Source: Bog-756 sp963824645 | GTDB lineage: Bacteria; Actinomycetota; Acidimicrobiia; Acidimicrobiales; RAAP-2 | Assembly: GCA_963824645.1 (NCBI GenBank) | Contig: CAWGQC010000004.1 | Coordinates: forward strand, 496,001-560,000 | Length of the DNA stretch: 64,000 nucleotides | Direction of reading: 5' to 3' | Shown: positions 7,647-17,548 of the stretch, one piece after another | Numbering within the stretch: the first letter of the stretch is position 1 | How the letters are laid out: the number at the start of each line of letters is the position of its first letter | Notes under the pieces: generated by a model | What the model was told of the DNA's origin: nothing | Database searches by the model: none | What the model saw: only the letters and a program-made list of their open reading frames with translations | Position numbers and translations under genes: made by a program

Positions 7647-10600
7647 ATGTCATCAGCCGATCACGGATCCCGTCGTCGCCTGTTCGGACGGCTCGCCGTG
7701 GCTCTGACCCTGGTGGTGGGCGTGACCCTGGGGTCTCTCGGGGCCATTGACGGCGGCCCCGCCGGCGCGGTCGGCCCGGCCACCCAACTGGCCTTCACCA
7801 CCAATCCGTCCACGGTGGTGGCCGGGGCGGCCATGACTGCCCCCGTGATCCAGCTCCGTGACTCCGGCAACAACAATGTGCTGACGGCGGGGGTAACGGT
7901 CACCATGTCCCTCAGCACCGGCTCCTTCGACCCCTCCTCGACCACCTCGGTGCTGACCAATTCCTCGGGCCAGGCCGTCTTTTCCAATCTGATCCTCGAT
8001 ACCACCGGCAGCTTCACCATGACCGCCGCCAGCACCGGGCTCAGTAGCAAGACCAGCGGCTCATTTACGGTCACCCCGGGGGCAACCGAGCAGGTGGCGC
8101 CCTCATCGGTTCCATCGACGGTGACATCGGGGGCGGCCCTCGGGATCGTGGTCACCGCCGAGGATGCCTACGGCAACAAGGAGTCCACTCTGAACACCGG
8201 CTCGGTCACCCTCAGTGTGGCCACGGGACCGGCCGGTGGAGCATTGGCCGGCACCGTCACGCGGACTTTTTCCGGTGGCGTGGTGACCTTCAGTGCTGCC
8301 TCCCTGACCACGGTGGGGTCCTACACCATCACCGCCTCCTATACCGATCCGGTGGCCGGGTTGCTCACGGCCACCACCGGTTCGATTGCCGTCACCGCCG
8401 GCGTGGCCAAAAAACTCGGGTTCACGCAGGGTCCGTCGACCACCACGGCCGGCAGCGTGATGGCGCCGGCCCTCACCGTCCAGGTCGAAGACACCAATGG
8501 CAACCCGGTACCTGATTCCGGCGTGTCGGTGACCCTCACCTCGACCGGTACCCTCACCGCCGGATCCACCAAAGTGGTCTCCACCGATGTCAACGGTGTG
8601 GCTACCTTCTCCAACCTGACCTGGAACACGGCCGGCAATTACACCGTTGCCGCTTCGGCCTCCGGCCTGACGGCCAGTGGGAACAGCAGTTCCTTCTCGA
8701 TCACTGCCGGTTCGCCGGTAAACCTGGTCTTCACCACCCAGCCGGGGACGGCCAACGCCGGATCGGTTGCCCCGACCACCGTGGTCAAGATCGAGGACTC
8801 GTTGGGCAACGTGCTCACATCCTCCGCCGACACGGTCAGCCTCAGCCCCAACGGACCCGGCCCATTCGATCCGGCCTCGACCACCTCGGTCTCTGCCGTC
8901 AACGGTGTCGCCACCTTCTCCAACCTGATCCTGGACAAGTCCGGGAGCTACACACTTTCGGCGTCCTCGCCCGACGGAGCCGTGGGCACCAGCCACACCT
9001 TCACCGTCAATGCCCTGGCCGCCACCCAACTGGTGTTCTCACAGGGACCTGTGAACAACACAGCCGGAACGGTCCAGTCGCCGAACGTCACCGTCGAAGC
9101 CCAGGATCAGTACGGCAATGTGGCTACGACGGCCTCCGGAACGGTGACCCTGACCGCCAGCCCGTCGGTGACTCTCACCTCGGGTACCCGGGCCCTGTCG
9201 AGTGGAGTGGCCACCTTCGGGAGCCTCGCCATCCAGACCGCCGGGACCTACACGTTGACCGCCTCGGTGCCCGGCTATGCGTCGGTGACCAGCGGGTCGT
9301 TCACCATCGTCGCCAACACTCCCTACCAGCTCGTTTTCGGGACACAACCGACCAACATCACGGCTGGGCAGACAATCTCCCCTGCACCCACCGTCAAGAT
9401 CGAGGACCGCTACGGAAACGTCGACCTGACCGACAGCTCGGACACGGTGACCGCCGCCGGCTCCCTGGCCGCCGGATCCACCGCCACCGAGACGGCCGTA
9501 GGCGGCGTGGCCACCTTCCCCAATCTCAGCATCGACGTGGTCGGCAACGTGACCCACACGCTCACCGCGTCCAGTTCGACCACTCCGGCCCTGCGCACGG
9601 GGACCAGCGCCTCGTTCACCGTCAGCCCCGGTGCGCCCTACAGCCTGGCCATCGTCCAGCCTCAGCTCGGCGGCCAGATCAACACCGGCAACTCAGTCGG
9701 GACGTTCTACCTCGAACAATACGACCAGTACGGAAACAACACGTGGGGGACCACAGGTACGCCGCTTACCTTCTCGTCGACGTCGCCGGGTGGCACTTTC
9801 TCTCTCAGCCAGGGCGGCCCGTCCGTCACCACCGCCACCTTCCTGTACCCGCCGAACAACAACAATCCACCCAACAACCGGGATCTCTACTTCTACTACG
9901 GCGACACCACCGCTGGACTCCCTACCATCTCGGTGTCCTCACCCGGCTTGATCAGCGGAACCCAGCAGGTGGAGATGATCAATGTCGAGAGTCCGGGCGA
10001 CCAGACCGACTCCACCGGTGGCCCGATCACGCCGCTGACCATTACCGGTCAGAACTCGTCCCCGGACTACTCGTTCACCAGCTGGTCGGCGACCGGTCTT
10101 CCGGCAGGACTGTCCATTGACAACACGGGCACCATCAGCGGCACGCCCACGACCACCGGGACCTACTCGGTCGAGGTCTTCGGATACGAGGGGACGTACG
10201 CCTACGGCTACACCACCTTCAACTGGACCATCACCAACGCCGTGTCGGTGACCAGCCCAGGCCCGCAAACGAGTGTGTCGGGCGCCGCCATCGCCGCCCT
10301 CCCCATCACCGCCACTGACTCCGGTGGTGAGACCCTGACCTACGCTGACGGGGGCACCCTTCCGCCCGGGCTGTCCATCGACGCCAACACCGGATCGATC
10401 ACCGGCACGCCGACCACGGCCGGCACCTATCCGGTGACCATCACCGCCACCGACACCGAGGGTTACACGGGGGCGGCCACATTCAGCTGGACCATCACCA
10501 ACACCGTGTCGGTGACCGGCCCGGGAGCCCAGTCGGACCTGTCCGGCTCGGCCATTCTCTCCGTCAGCGTCACCGCCACCGACTCCGGTGGTGAATCCTT

Positions 10601-12881
10601 GACCTACGCCGACGGGGGCACCCTCCCGCCCGGGCTGTCCATCGACCCCAACACCGGATCGATCACCGGCACGCCCACCACAGCCGGCACCTATCCGGTG
10701 ACCATCACCGCCACCGACGCCGACGGCTACAGCGGCAACGCCACCTTCAGCTGGACCATCACCAACGCCGTGTCGGTGACCAGCCCGGGAGCCCAGTCGA
10801 GCCAGTCGGGCACGGCCATCGCCGCCCTGCAGATCACCGCCACCGATTCGGGTGGGGCCACCCTGACCTACTCGGATGGGGGCACCCTGCCCCCGGGCCT
10901 GTCCATCGGGGCCAACACCGGATCGATCACCGGCACGCCGACCACGGCCGGGACCTACCCGGTGACCATCACCGCCACCGACTCCGACGGCTACAGCGGC
11001 AACGCCACCTTCAGCTGGACCATCACCAACGGCGTGTCGGTGACCAGCCCGGGAGCCCAGTCGAGCCAGTCGGGCACGGCCATCGCCGCCGTGCAGATCA
11101 CCGCCACCGATTCGGGTGGGGCCACCCTGACCTACTCGGATGGGGGCACCCTGCCCCCGGGCCTGTCCATCGGGGCCAACACCGGATCGATCACCGGCAC
11201 GCCGACCACGGCCGGGACCTACCCGGTGACCATCACCGCCACCGACTCCGACGGCTACAGCGGCAACGCCACCTTCAGCTGGACCATCACCAACGGCGTG
11301 TCGGTGACCAGCCCGGGAGCCCAGTCGAGCCAGTCGGGCACGGCCATCGCCGCCGTGCAGATCACCGCCACCGATTCGGGTGGGGCCACCCTGACCTACT
11401 CGGATGGGGGCACGCTGCCTCCGGGCTTGTCCATCGGTTCGCACAGCGGATCGATCACCGGCACGCCGACCACGGCCGGCACCTACCCGGTGACCATCAC
11501 CGCCACCGACTCCGACGGCGCCACCGGGAACGCCACCTTCAGCTGGGTCGTAACCAATACCGTGTCGGTGACCAGCCCGGGTAACCAGTCGAGCCAGTCG
11601 GGCACGGCCATCGCCGCCGTGCAGATCACCGCCACCGATTCGGGTGGGGCCACCCTGACCTACTCGGATGGGGGCACGCTGCCTCCGGGCTTGTCCATCG
11701 GTTCGCACAGCGGATCGATCACCGGCACGCCGACCACGGCCGGCACCTACCCGGTGACCATCACCGCCACCGACTCCGACGGCGCCACCGGGAACGCCAC
11801 CTTCAGCTGGGTCGTAACCAATACCGTGTCGGTGACCAGCCCGGGTAACCAGTCGAGCGTGTCGGGCACGGCCATCGCCGCCCTGCAGATCACCGCCACC
11901 GATTCGGGTGGGGCCACCCTGACCTACTCGGATGGGGGCACGCTGCCTCCGGGCTTGTCCATCGGTTCGCACAGCGGATCGATCACCGGCACGCCGACCA
12001 CGGCCGGCACCTACCCGGTGACCATCACCGCCACCGACTCCGACGGCGCCACCGGGAACGCCACCTTCAGCTGGGTCGTAACCAATACCGTGTCGGTGAC
12101 CAGCCCGGGTAACCAGTCGAGCGTGTCGGGCACGGCCATCGCCGCCCTGCAGATCACCGCCACCGATTCGGGTGGGGCCACCCTGACCTACTCGGACGGC
12201 GGCACGCTGCCTCCGGGCTTGTCCATCGGTTCGCACAGCGGATCGATCACCGGCACGCCGACCACGGCCGGCACCTACCCGGTGACCATCACCGCCACCG
12301 ACTCCGACGGCGCCACCGGGAACGCCTCCTTCAGCTGGACAGTGACCGGCGCCGCCAACGGGCCGACAATCATTACTCTCAGCCATACCAGCGGCCCAGC
12401 AGCCGGAGGCCAGCGGGTGAGGATCACCGGTACCAACCTGCGCGGCGCCACCGAGGTTCTGTTCGGATCGACCCCGGGCATCAGACCGCACTGGAACCGC
12501 AAGGGGACCAAGTTGGTGGTCAAGACGCCTTCCGAACTGGCCGGAACGGTCGATGTCAGAGTGGTGACGCCGAACGGGACGAGTGTGATCACTCCGTCCG
12601 ACCGGTATACCTTCGTGGGGCCGTCGGTGACTGGCGTGACCCCCAACAGCGGTCCGGCGGCCGGCGGCGGCAAGATGATCAAGATCTCGGGAGCGGGTTT
12701 CAAGGGGACGTCCGCCGTCCGCTTCGGTGGAACGACGACCACCTTCTCCGTCAATGCCAAGGACACGGTGATCACTGCCGCTGTGCCTGCCGGCACGCCG
12801 GGTACGGTCGACATTCTGGTCACGACGCCAGGGGGAACGTCCGCCGCCACTTCAGCTGACCACTACACCTACACCGGCTGA
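7647..12881 (+). CDS. Giant secreted Ig-repeat protein (adhesin-like)
   Basis: The 1744-residue protein has an N-terminal signal sequence (RRRLFGRLAVALTLVVGVTL). About seven Big/invasin-like beta-sandwich repeats span residues 45-770, each opening like ATQLVFSQGP and containing VEDTNGN or QDQYGN. One divergent and eight near-identical putative Ig (He_PIG type) repeats of 88 residues cover 777-1569. Two IPT/TIG domains form the end (TLSHTSGPAAGGQRVRITGT and VTPNSGPAAGGGKMIKISG). No enzyme motif, sortase signal or C-terminal membrane helix is seen, so how it is held at the surface is unclear. Such chains of Ig folds usually act as extended stalks in adhesion or matrix binding. The ribosome site GAGGAG supports the start. 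Confidence 0.85.
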   Translation: MSSADHGSRRRLFGRLAVALTLVVGVTLGSLGAIDGGPAGAVGPATQLAFTTNPSTVVAGAAMTAPVIQLRDSGNNNVLTAGVTVTMSLSTGSFDPSSTTSVLTNSSGQAVFSNLILDTTGSFTMTAASTGLSSKTSGSFTVTPGATEQVAPSSVPSTVTSGAALGIVVTAEDAYGNKESTLNTGSVTLSVATGPAGGALAGTVTRTFSGGVVTFSAASLTTVGSYTITASYTDPVAGLLTATTGSIAVTAGVAKKLGFTQGPSTTTAGSVMAPALTVQVEDTNGNPVPDSGVSVTLTSTGTLTAGSTKVVSTDVNGVATFSNLTWNTAGNYTVAASASGLTASGNSSSFSITAGSPVNLVFTTQPGTANAGSVAPTTVVKIEDSLGNVLTSSADTVSLSPNGPGPFDPASTTSVSAVNGVATFSNLILDKSGSYTLSASSPDGAVGTSHTFTVNALAATQLVFSQGPVNNTAGTVQSPNVTVEAQDQYGNVATTASGTVTLTASPSVTLTSGTRALSSGVATFGSLAIQTAGTYTLTASVPGYASVTSGSFTIVANTPYQLVFGTQPTNITAGQTISPAPTVKIEDRYGNVDLTDSSDTVTAAGSLAAGSTATETAVGGVATFPNLSIDVVGNVTHTLTASSSTTPALRTGTSASFTVSPGAPYSLAIVQPQLGGQINTGNSVGTFYLEQYDQYGNNTWGTTGTPLTFSSTSPGGTFSLSQGGPSVTTATFLYPPNNNNPPNNRDLYFYYGDTTAGLPTISVSSPGLISGTQQVEMINVESPGDQTDSTGGPITPLTITGQNSSPDYSFTSWSATGLPAGLSIDNTGTISGTPTTTGTYSVEVFGYEGTYAYGYTTFNWTITNAVSVTSPGPQTSVSGAAIAALPITATDSGGETLTYADGGTLPPGLSIDANTGSITGTPTTAGTYPVTITATDTEGYTGAATFSWTITNTVSVTGPGAQSDLSGSAILSVSVTATDSGGESLTYADGGTLPPGLSIDPNTGSITGTPTTAGTYPVTITATDADGYSGNATFSWTITNAVSVTSPGAQSSQSGTAIAALQITATDSGGATLTYSDGGTLPPGLSIGANTGSITGTPTTAGTYPVTITATDSDGYSGNATFSWTITNGVSVTSPGAQSSQSGTAIAAVQITATDSGGATLTYSDGGTLPPGLSIGANTGSITGTPTTAGTYPVTITATDSDGYSGNATFSWTITNGVSVTSPGAQSSQSGTAIAAVQITATDSGGATLTYSDGGTLPPGLSIGSHSGSITGTPTTAGTYPVTITATDSDGATGNATFSWVVTNTVSVTSPGNQSSQSGTAIAAVQITATDSGGATLTYSDGGTLPPGLSIGSHSGSITGTPTTAGTYPVTITATDSDGATGNATFSWVVTNTVSVTSPGNQSSVSGTAIAALQITATDSGGATLTYSDGGTLPPGLSIGSHSGSITGTPTTAGTYPVTITATDSDGATGNATFSWVVTNTVSVTSPGNQSSVSGTAIAALQITATDSGGATLTYSDGGTLPPGLSIGSHSGSITGTPTTAGTYPVTITATDSDGATGNASFSWTVTGAANGPTIITLSHTSGPAAGGQRVRITGTNLRGATEVLFGSTPGIRPHWNRKGTKLVVKTPSELAGTVDVRVVTPNGTSVITPSDRYTFVGPSVTGVTPNSGPAAGGGKMIKISGAGFKGTSAVRFGGTTTTFSVNAKDTVITAAVPAGTPGTVDILVTTPGGTSAATSADHYTYTG
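10242..12353 (+). repeat. Eight tandem 264-bp repeats inside the giant adhesin-like gene
   Basis: Units begin GTGTCGGTGACC at 10242, 10506, 10770, 11034, 11298, 11562, 11826 and 12090, always exactly 264 bases (88 codons) apart. The first two units are diverged, while the later six are almost identical in DNA, including silent sites. This points to recent unequal exchange or gene conversion. Each unit encodes one putative Ig domain containing LTYSDGGTLPPGLSIG and SITGTPTTAGTYPVTITATD. Confidence 0.95.
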
Positions 12882-13008
12882 GGCGGGCGTGGGGTCAGGC
12901 TCTCGACCGCCGCAGTGAGGGCTCGTTGAGCACGATGCGGTTCCGACTTCAGCCCACTACCTGTGTGGGTTTGGGGCCGGATCACCGGTCGGGTGGCTCG
13001 AGCGGCGT

Positions 13009-14397
13009 TCAGGCGCCGCCCCGGGCCCAAAGGCTGCGGATGGGCACCCGCCCCCCGGTGCGGAGCACGGCCCGACGATAGATGCGGGCGGCGAAGACGG
13101 CCATGCCGGCGGTGCCGGCCAAGGTGATAAGCACGGAGACCACGAACTCCCACCAGGTGACCTCGCCCAGTCCCACTAGCACCGGCATGCAGAACGGGGC
13201 CGTGGGCGGCAGGTAGGCGAGGATCTTGAAGAAGAGACCAGCGTTGCCCGAACTGGCCACCGAGATGGAGAAGATATAACCCAACAGGATCGGGATGCTG
13301 AGGGGCAGGGCCAATGTCTGCACCTGGTCCTGGCGTTCGGCCATCGATCCGGCGGCGGCGTAGACCCAACAGTAGAAGGCGTATCCGAGTATCAGCCAGA
13401 GCAGTTCGCACGCCAGCACCAGCGGCGCGGCCCCGTGCAGAAGGTCGGAACCCACTGCGGCCGCCACGACGAGGGCGAACCCCACGATCAGGCTGGCCTG
13501 GCCAAGGGCCACCAGCCCGATGCCCAGGACCTTACCTCCCAGGAGCTGTATCGGCCACACCGTGGCCAGCAGCACTTCGACCACCCGGCTGGCCTTCTCC
13601 TGCATCACTCCGACGAGGATCCAGGTGTTGTACTGGGTGAGCATGGCGAATAGGAGCACCAGCCCGATCACCGACGTCGTTCTGGCCGTGCCCTTGGTAC
13701 CGGGCTTGAGGGTCGTGACCGGAACCGGTTTGGCCCGGCCCACCTGCATCACCTGGGTAGGGGTGAGCCCGGCCGTCTGGTAGGCCTTGAGCACGCCCAG
13801 ATACTCGGCCACATCCTGGACGAGGGCGGGATCGGCGGGAGAGTTGCTGGAGGTGGCCGGCTGGTTCAACAACACCTGGTCGTTGTCGACAATGGTGAAG
13901 TAGACCTTCCCCGATCGCAGCTGGTCCTTGGCCTCGGCCACCGAAGACTGGGGAACGATTTTGACGGTGTCCTGGTTGGCCGACCCGGCGGCGTAGAGGA
14001 TCTGCTTGGCCGCGGAGGAAAGTCCACCCACGACGCCCACCTTCTGGATGGTGGTCCCATTGTTGCTGCTGTGCAGGGTCGGGATGATGACAGCGGCGGC
14101 CACCGCCGCCAGGATGATGAGGGTGCCTACCCGGAAGATACGACCCCGCACACGTTCCCTGATCTCGCGCATGGCCACCTTGCCCACGTCACCCAGGGAA
14201 TCCTCCAGGGTGCCGAAGCTCCGAGCACGACCCGGGGCACCGGGGGAGGATGAACGGGAGTCGCTGACCGGACCCGTCTCATCGTCCGGCTTGTTCGACC
14301 GGTCCCGGGCGGCCTGACGATTCCGTCGGTTCCGGAACAGTCCGACCCGGAGGACGATGACCACGGCGGCAATCAAAATGAGGAAGGGGTACTTCAC
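13009..14397 (-). CDS. ABC-2 type exporter permease
   Basis: The 462-residue membrane protein starts with a lone N-terminal helix (FLILIAAVVIVLRVGLF), then a charged region and a second helix (FRVGTLIILAAVAAAVIIP). A large extracytoplasmic domain of about 170 residues follows, then a block of five or six helices containing VLLATVWPIQLLGGKVLG, the usual layout of NatB/ABC-2 permeases. The start overlaps the stop of the ATPase gene by four bases (ATGA), so the two subunits are co-translated. The pair is likely to export a small molecule, drug or ion. The substrate is unknown. Confidence 0.85.
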   Translation of the reverse strand: MKYPFLILIAAVVIVLRVGLFRNRRNRQAARDRSNKPDDETGPVSDSRSSSPGAPGRARSFGTLEDSLGDVGKVAMREIRERVRGRIFRVGTLIILAAVAAAVIIPTLHSSNNGTTIQKVGVVGGLSSAAKQILYAAGSANQDTVKIVPQSSVAEAKDQLRSGKVYFTIVDNDQVLLNQPATSSNSPADPALVQDVAEYLGVLKAYQTAGLTPTQVMQVGRAKPVPVTTLKPGTKGTARTTSVIGLVLLFAMLTQYNTWILVGVMQEKASRVVEVLLATVWPIQLLGGKVLGIGLVALGQASLIVGFALVVAAAVGSDLLHGAAPLVLACELLWLILGYAFYCWVYAAAGSMAERQDQVQTLALPLSIPILLGYIFSISVASSGNAGLFFKILAYLPPTAPFCMPVLVGLGEVTWWEFVVSVLITLAGTAGMAVFAARIYRRAVLRTGGRVPIRSLWARGGA

Positions 14398-15290
14398 GCC
14401 AGCGCCTCCCGAAAGACCTCGGACAGACGGCGTCGTTCGAAGGAGAACTGAGTCACGTGCCCCGCTCCCATGGCGGCACGGAGGACATCGTCGCTGTCGA
14501 CCGAATCGGCGAGGATCAGGCGCACGGTGCCCCGTATGACCTCGGAAACGGAGGTACCGGGCAGATGGCGGGCCCAGTCGCCGGTCCGGTCTCCTTCGAT
14601 GCGGACCACCAGCCTCCGGGCCCCGCTGGTTTCGAGCTCGTCCACCGTCCCTGACACCACCAGGCGGCCGTGGTCAATGATGGTGACCGTCTCACAAAGG
14701 TCTTCCACCTGGTCGAGCTGGTGGCTGCTCATCAGGACACAGCACCCCGATCGGGCTTGATCGACCAGCACCTGGCCAATGGCTTCGATGCCGGTGGGGT
14801 CGAGCCCCGACAGCGGCTCGTCGAGCACCAACAACTCGGGGTCGTGTACCAGCGCCGCCGTCAGCTGTATCCGCTGCTGGTTCCCGTGGGACAGCGTCTC
14901 CACCTTCGAATCCCTACGGTCGGCCACGTCGAGCCGTTCGAGCCAGCTGTCGGTGGCCGCAGCCGCCGCCGCTGCGCTGAGGCCGTGCAGCCGGCCCAGG
15001 TACTCGATCTGTTCGCCCACCAGCATGCCCGGGTATAGCCCACGCTCCTCGGGCATGTAGCCGAAGCGGCGACGCTCAGCTTGGCCAACGGGGGATCCGT
15101 TCCACAGGACAACCCCGGCGTCGAGTTCGGTGAGCCCGAAAATGGCCCGCATGGTCGTCGTCTTACCGGCGCCGTTGGGACCGAGGAAACCGACGACCTG
15201 GCCGGCCGGCACCTCGAAGGAGAGGTCGTCGAGGGCGGTGAGCGATCCGTAGGTTCGGCGCAGTCCCTTGACCTCCAGCATTCCGCTCAC
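14394..15290 (-). CDS. ABC transporter ATP-binding protein (NatA/CcmA type)
   Basis: The 298-residue protein has Walker A GFLGPNGAGKTTTMRAI, the variant signature LSHGNQQRIQL, Walker B ELLVLDEPLSGLDP, and the switch histidine in VLMSSHQLDQVEDL. The LSxGNQQ form of the signature and the C-terminal extension of about 90 residues are typical of NatA-like ATPases that drive ABC-2 exporters. It energises the permease encoded by the overlapping downstream gene. Nothing in the promoter region (90 bases before the gene) shows how it is regulated. Confidence 0.9.
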   Translation of the reverse strand: MSGMLEVKGLRRTYGSLTALDDLSFEVPAGQVVGFLGPNGAGKTTTMRAIFGLTELDAGVVLWNGSPVGQAERRRFGYMPEERGLYPGMLVGEQIEYLGRLHGLSAAAAAAATDSWLERLDVADRRDSKVETLSHGNQQRIQLTAALVHDPELLVLDEPLSGLDPTGIEAIGQVLVDQARSGCCVLMSSHQLDQVEDLCETVTIIDHGRLVVSGTVDELETSGARRLVVRIEGDRTGDWARHLPGTSVSEVIRGTVRLILADSVDSDDVLRAAMGAGHVTQFSFERRRLSEVFREALA

Positions 15291-15380
15291 GGCGGAAGGC
15301 TATTGCAGTTGGGGCGGCCGGCCGGTCCGGTCGGAGAGACTGCTCTCAGGCGCCGGGCTGCACTCGGACATTGGAACGAT

Positions 15381-16331
15381 TCATTCCGGGACGGAATAGA
15401 ACTGCCGAAACCACCGCCGGTACTGAGTGACGGGGCCATCGAGCTTGGTGATGATCGGACGCGGGCGGTAGATCTTGTTCTCCCAGATGGCGACATCCTG
15501 GGCGAATTGTTCATTGGTGATCCGGTCGTTGAGCTCGCTGATCGACTCGGTGGCCTCATCGTCGGGCAGTTTCTTCATCGAGAAACAGAGGTTCACTTCC
15601 GTGAGCTCCTCGTCGATAGGCGTCTGGGTGATGTAGGTCAGCATCTCGATCGGATCCTGTCTCACCTCGACGGCGACGATTCCGGGGCCGCACGTCGTCG
15701 AAGTGGTCTGGATCTCATACCCGGCCACGTCCACGGCGGTCACCTTGAGGCTCTGGTCGACCACCATGGCACTGCCGTCGAACCGCACCTCGAAGTGGTC
15801 CCTTTCAGGTGGTGCCATGTCGTGGACCGCCGAGAAGTGAGATCGATCGATGATGTTCTCCGTCAGATCCTGGACGTGCACCCGCACCCGGTAGGTGTTG
15901 GTTCTCCACGGCGTCCAACTGGCTTCATCCGACCGGTAGCCGATCACCGGGTAGCTCGGCGGGATGCCATCAGCGTGATGCCAAACGAAGATGTGACCGT
16001 TCCTCTCGCACACGGACCAGGCCGTCGTTTCAGCTCGTGGTGTCCGATCGAGCCCGGGCACTTCGACCACCCGACCTTCGCTTCCGAACCGCCAGCCGTG
16101 GAACGGGCAGGCGATGCCGTCCCCGCACACCCGACCGCCGAAACCCAGGTGAGCTCCCAGGTGGGGGCAGTAGGCGTCGAAGACCCGGGCGACGCCGTCC
16201 TCACCGCGGAACAGGGCGAATTGGCGCTCGAGGTACGACAGGGGTCGTACGTCACCGACAGCCAGGTCATCAGCGGCGCCGACACTGAACCAGCCGTTGG
16301 GGGAGGAGGGGAAGGGATAACGGGAGCTCAT
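15381..16331 (-). CDS. Rieske non-heme iron oxygenase (KshA-like)
   Basis: The 316-residue protein carries a Rieske [2Fe-2S] site, C55-x-H57 and C75-x2-H78, within YCPHLGAHLGFGG and IACPFHGWRFG. A mononuclear iron region has ENIIDRSHFSAVHDM. This form is that of 3-ketosteroid 9-alpha-hydroxylase oxygenase subunits and related monooxygenases, which need a separate flavin/ferredoxin reductase not seen in the window. The start overlaps the stop of the DapB-like gene by four bases, so the two act together. Steroid or terpenoid substrate is inferred from family and neighbours. The exact substrate is open. Confidence 0.85.
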   Translation of the reverse strand: MSSRYPFPSSPNGWFSVGAADDLAVGDVRPLSYLERQFALFRGEDGVARVFDAYCPHLGAHLGFGGRVCGDGIACPFHGWRFGSEGRVVEVPGLDRTPRAETTAWSVCERNGHIFVWHHADGIPPSYPVIGYRSDEASWTPWRTNTYRVRVHVQDLTENIIDRSHFSAVHDMAPPERDHFEVRFDGSAMVVDQSLKVTAVDVAGYEIQTTSTTCGPGIVAVEVRQDPIEMLTYITQTPIDEELTEVNLCFSMKKLPDDEATESISELNDRITNEQFAQDVAIWENKIYRPRPIITKLDGPVTQYRRWFRQFYSVPE

Positions 16332-17434
16332 GGGGCCACTGACTCCTTGTCGTGGAACCGACCGGCGAAGGACCGGAGCGGCAGGTCGGCGCTCGTCAGC
16401 AGGCCCGGTTTGGCTTCACACACCGATCGGATGGCGTTGAGGGCAGGCAACCCGGTGATGGTCATGCCCACCGAGGCGAAGTACTCCGGCGTCCAGGCGC
16501 CGTGCGGCCTTCCCGTGGCCGGGAAGATCATGTGACGGTTGACGATGGTGGGATCACCCTCGATGGTCGTGATGTAGCACCCCTGGACGTTCCACGCCGG
16601 ATCGGTCTTCGGGGTCATCTGCCACTCGAGGTGGACCTCGATCTTGGGCTCGCCGCCCGAGATCCCCTTGAATTTGGCCAGGCTGGCTCCCACCGAACCC
16701 TGGGGCAGAGTCCACCAACCGAGATCGACGTCTTCGGTGCAGGCCCCGAGCTCACATGCGAATTGGATGTCGTCGATCTCGAGTTCGAGACAGTCGGCCA
16801 TCATGTATATCGAGTCGGCGAAGACCGTACATCCGGTCTCCAGCAGGCCGGGGACCTGAGGGTCGTCCACCGGCCGCCCGTATCCGACGTTCTTCCAGGT
16901 GTCCACCGAATGGTGGCAGGAGACATCGACTGTTTCCAGCACGGTGATGTGGTCCACCCGTCCCATGCCGGCCGTGGCCACCACGCTCAGGATCTGGGCC
17001 AGGCCCGGGTTCATCCCGGTTCCGTAGAACGTCGTTCCTCCGCGTTGACAGGCTGCTTCGATGAGGTCGGTAGGTCTGCGTCCCGACGGGTGGGGGTGGT
17101 TCCGATCACGGTGGTAGCCGGTGATCCAGTCTGACGTGGTCACGATATTGATGCCGGATTCGAGAAGGGTGCAGAACATGTCGATGTCCGGCCAAACGCC
17201 GTTGAAATTCACGACATCGGGCTTGGCGTCGAGGACGTCGGCCAGATCACCGGTTGCCATCACGCCGAGCGGGTCCCGGCCCACTATCTCACCGGCGTCA
17301 CGGCCGACCTTGTCGGCTGAGTAGCAGAAGAGACCCACCAGCTCGAGGTCCGGATGCTCGATGATGCGCCCCACCATTTCGGAGCCCACGTTTCCGGTGG
17401 CCATTTGGAAGACACGCAGCTTCGGTTGGGCCAT
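16328..17434 (-). CDS. DapB-fold NAD(P)-binding oxidoreductase (dihydrodipicolinate reductase N-terminus family)
   Basis: The 368-residue protein starts MAQPKLRVFQMATGNVGSEM, with the G-x-x-G-x-x-x Rossmann loop, followed by ELVGLFCYSADKVGRDAGEI. This family is widespread in mycobacteria and relatives and is usually found with steroid or lipid catabolism genes; its reaction is not established, and it is not the lysine-pathway DapB. The start at 17434 has AGGAGG eight bases upstream; an ATG eight codons earlier at 17458 is less well placed. It overlaps the Rieske oxygenase gene by four bases and probably supplies or processes the oxygenase substrate. Confidence 0.8.
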   Translation of the reverse strand: MAQPKLRVFQMATGNVGSEMVGRIIEHPDLELVGLFCYSADKVGRDAGEIVGRDPLGVMATGDLADVLDAKPDVVNFNGVWPDIDMFCTLLESGINIVTTSDWITGYHRDRNHPHPSGRRPTDLIEAACQRGGTTFYGTGMNPGLAQILSVVATAGMGRVDHITVLETVDVSCHHSVDTWKNVGYGRPVDDPQVPGLLETGCTVFADSIYMMADCLELEIDDIQFACELGACTEDVDLGWWTLPQGSVGASLAKFKGISGGEPKIEVHLEWQMTPKTDPAWNVQGCYITTIEGDPTIVNRHMIFPATGRPHGAWTPEYFASVGMTITGLPALNAIRSVCEAKPGLLTSADLPLRSFAGRFHDKESVAP

Positions 17435-17548
17435 CGTCGCATCCTCCTGGGTGGTCATGACGTTCGCTGGTTTTCCCCGACCTGGGAAGTTAGCCCAGGG
17501 GCGCCACCAGCCCCAGCTGATCGAAACGCCGGGCCGGAACCAGCTCTC

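Noticed and set aside
9939..12491. 850-residue open frame on the minus strand
   Set aside because: It is the mirror of the 264-bp Ig repeats on the plus strand. Long open frames opposite high-GC repeats are expected, and its own repeats have no known fold.
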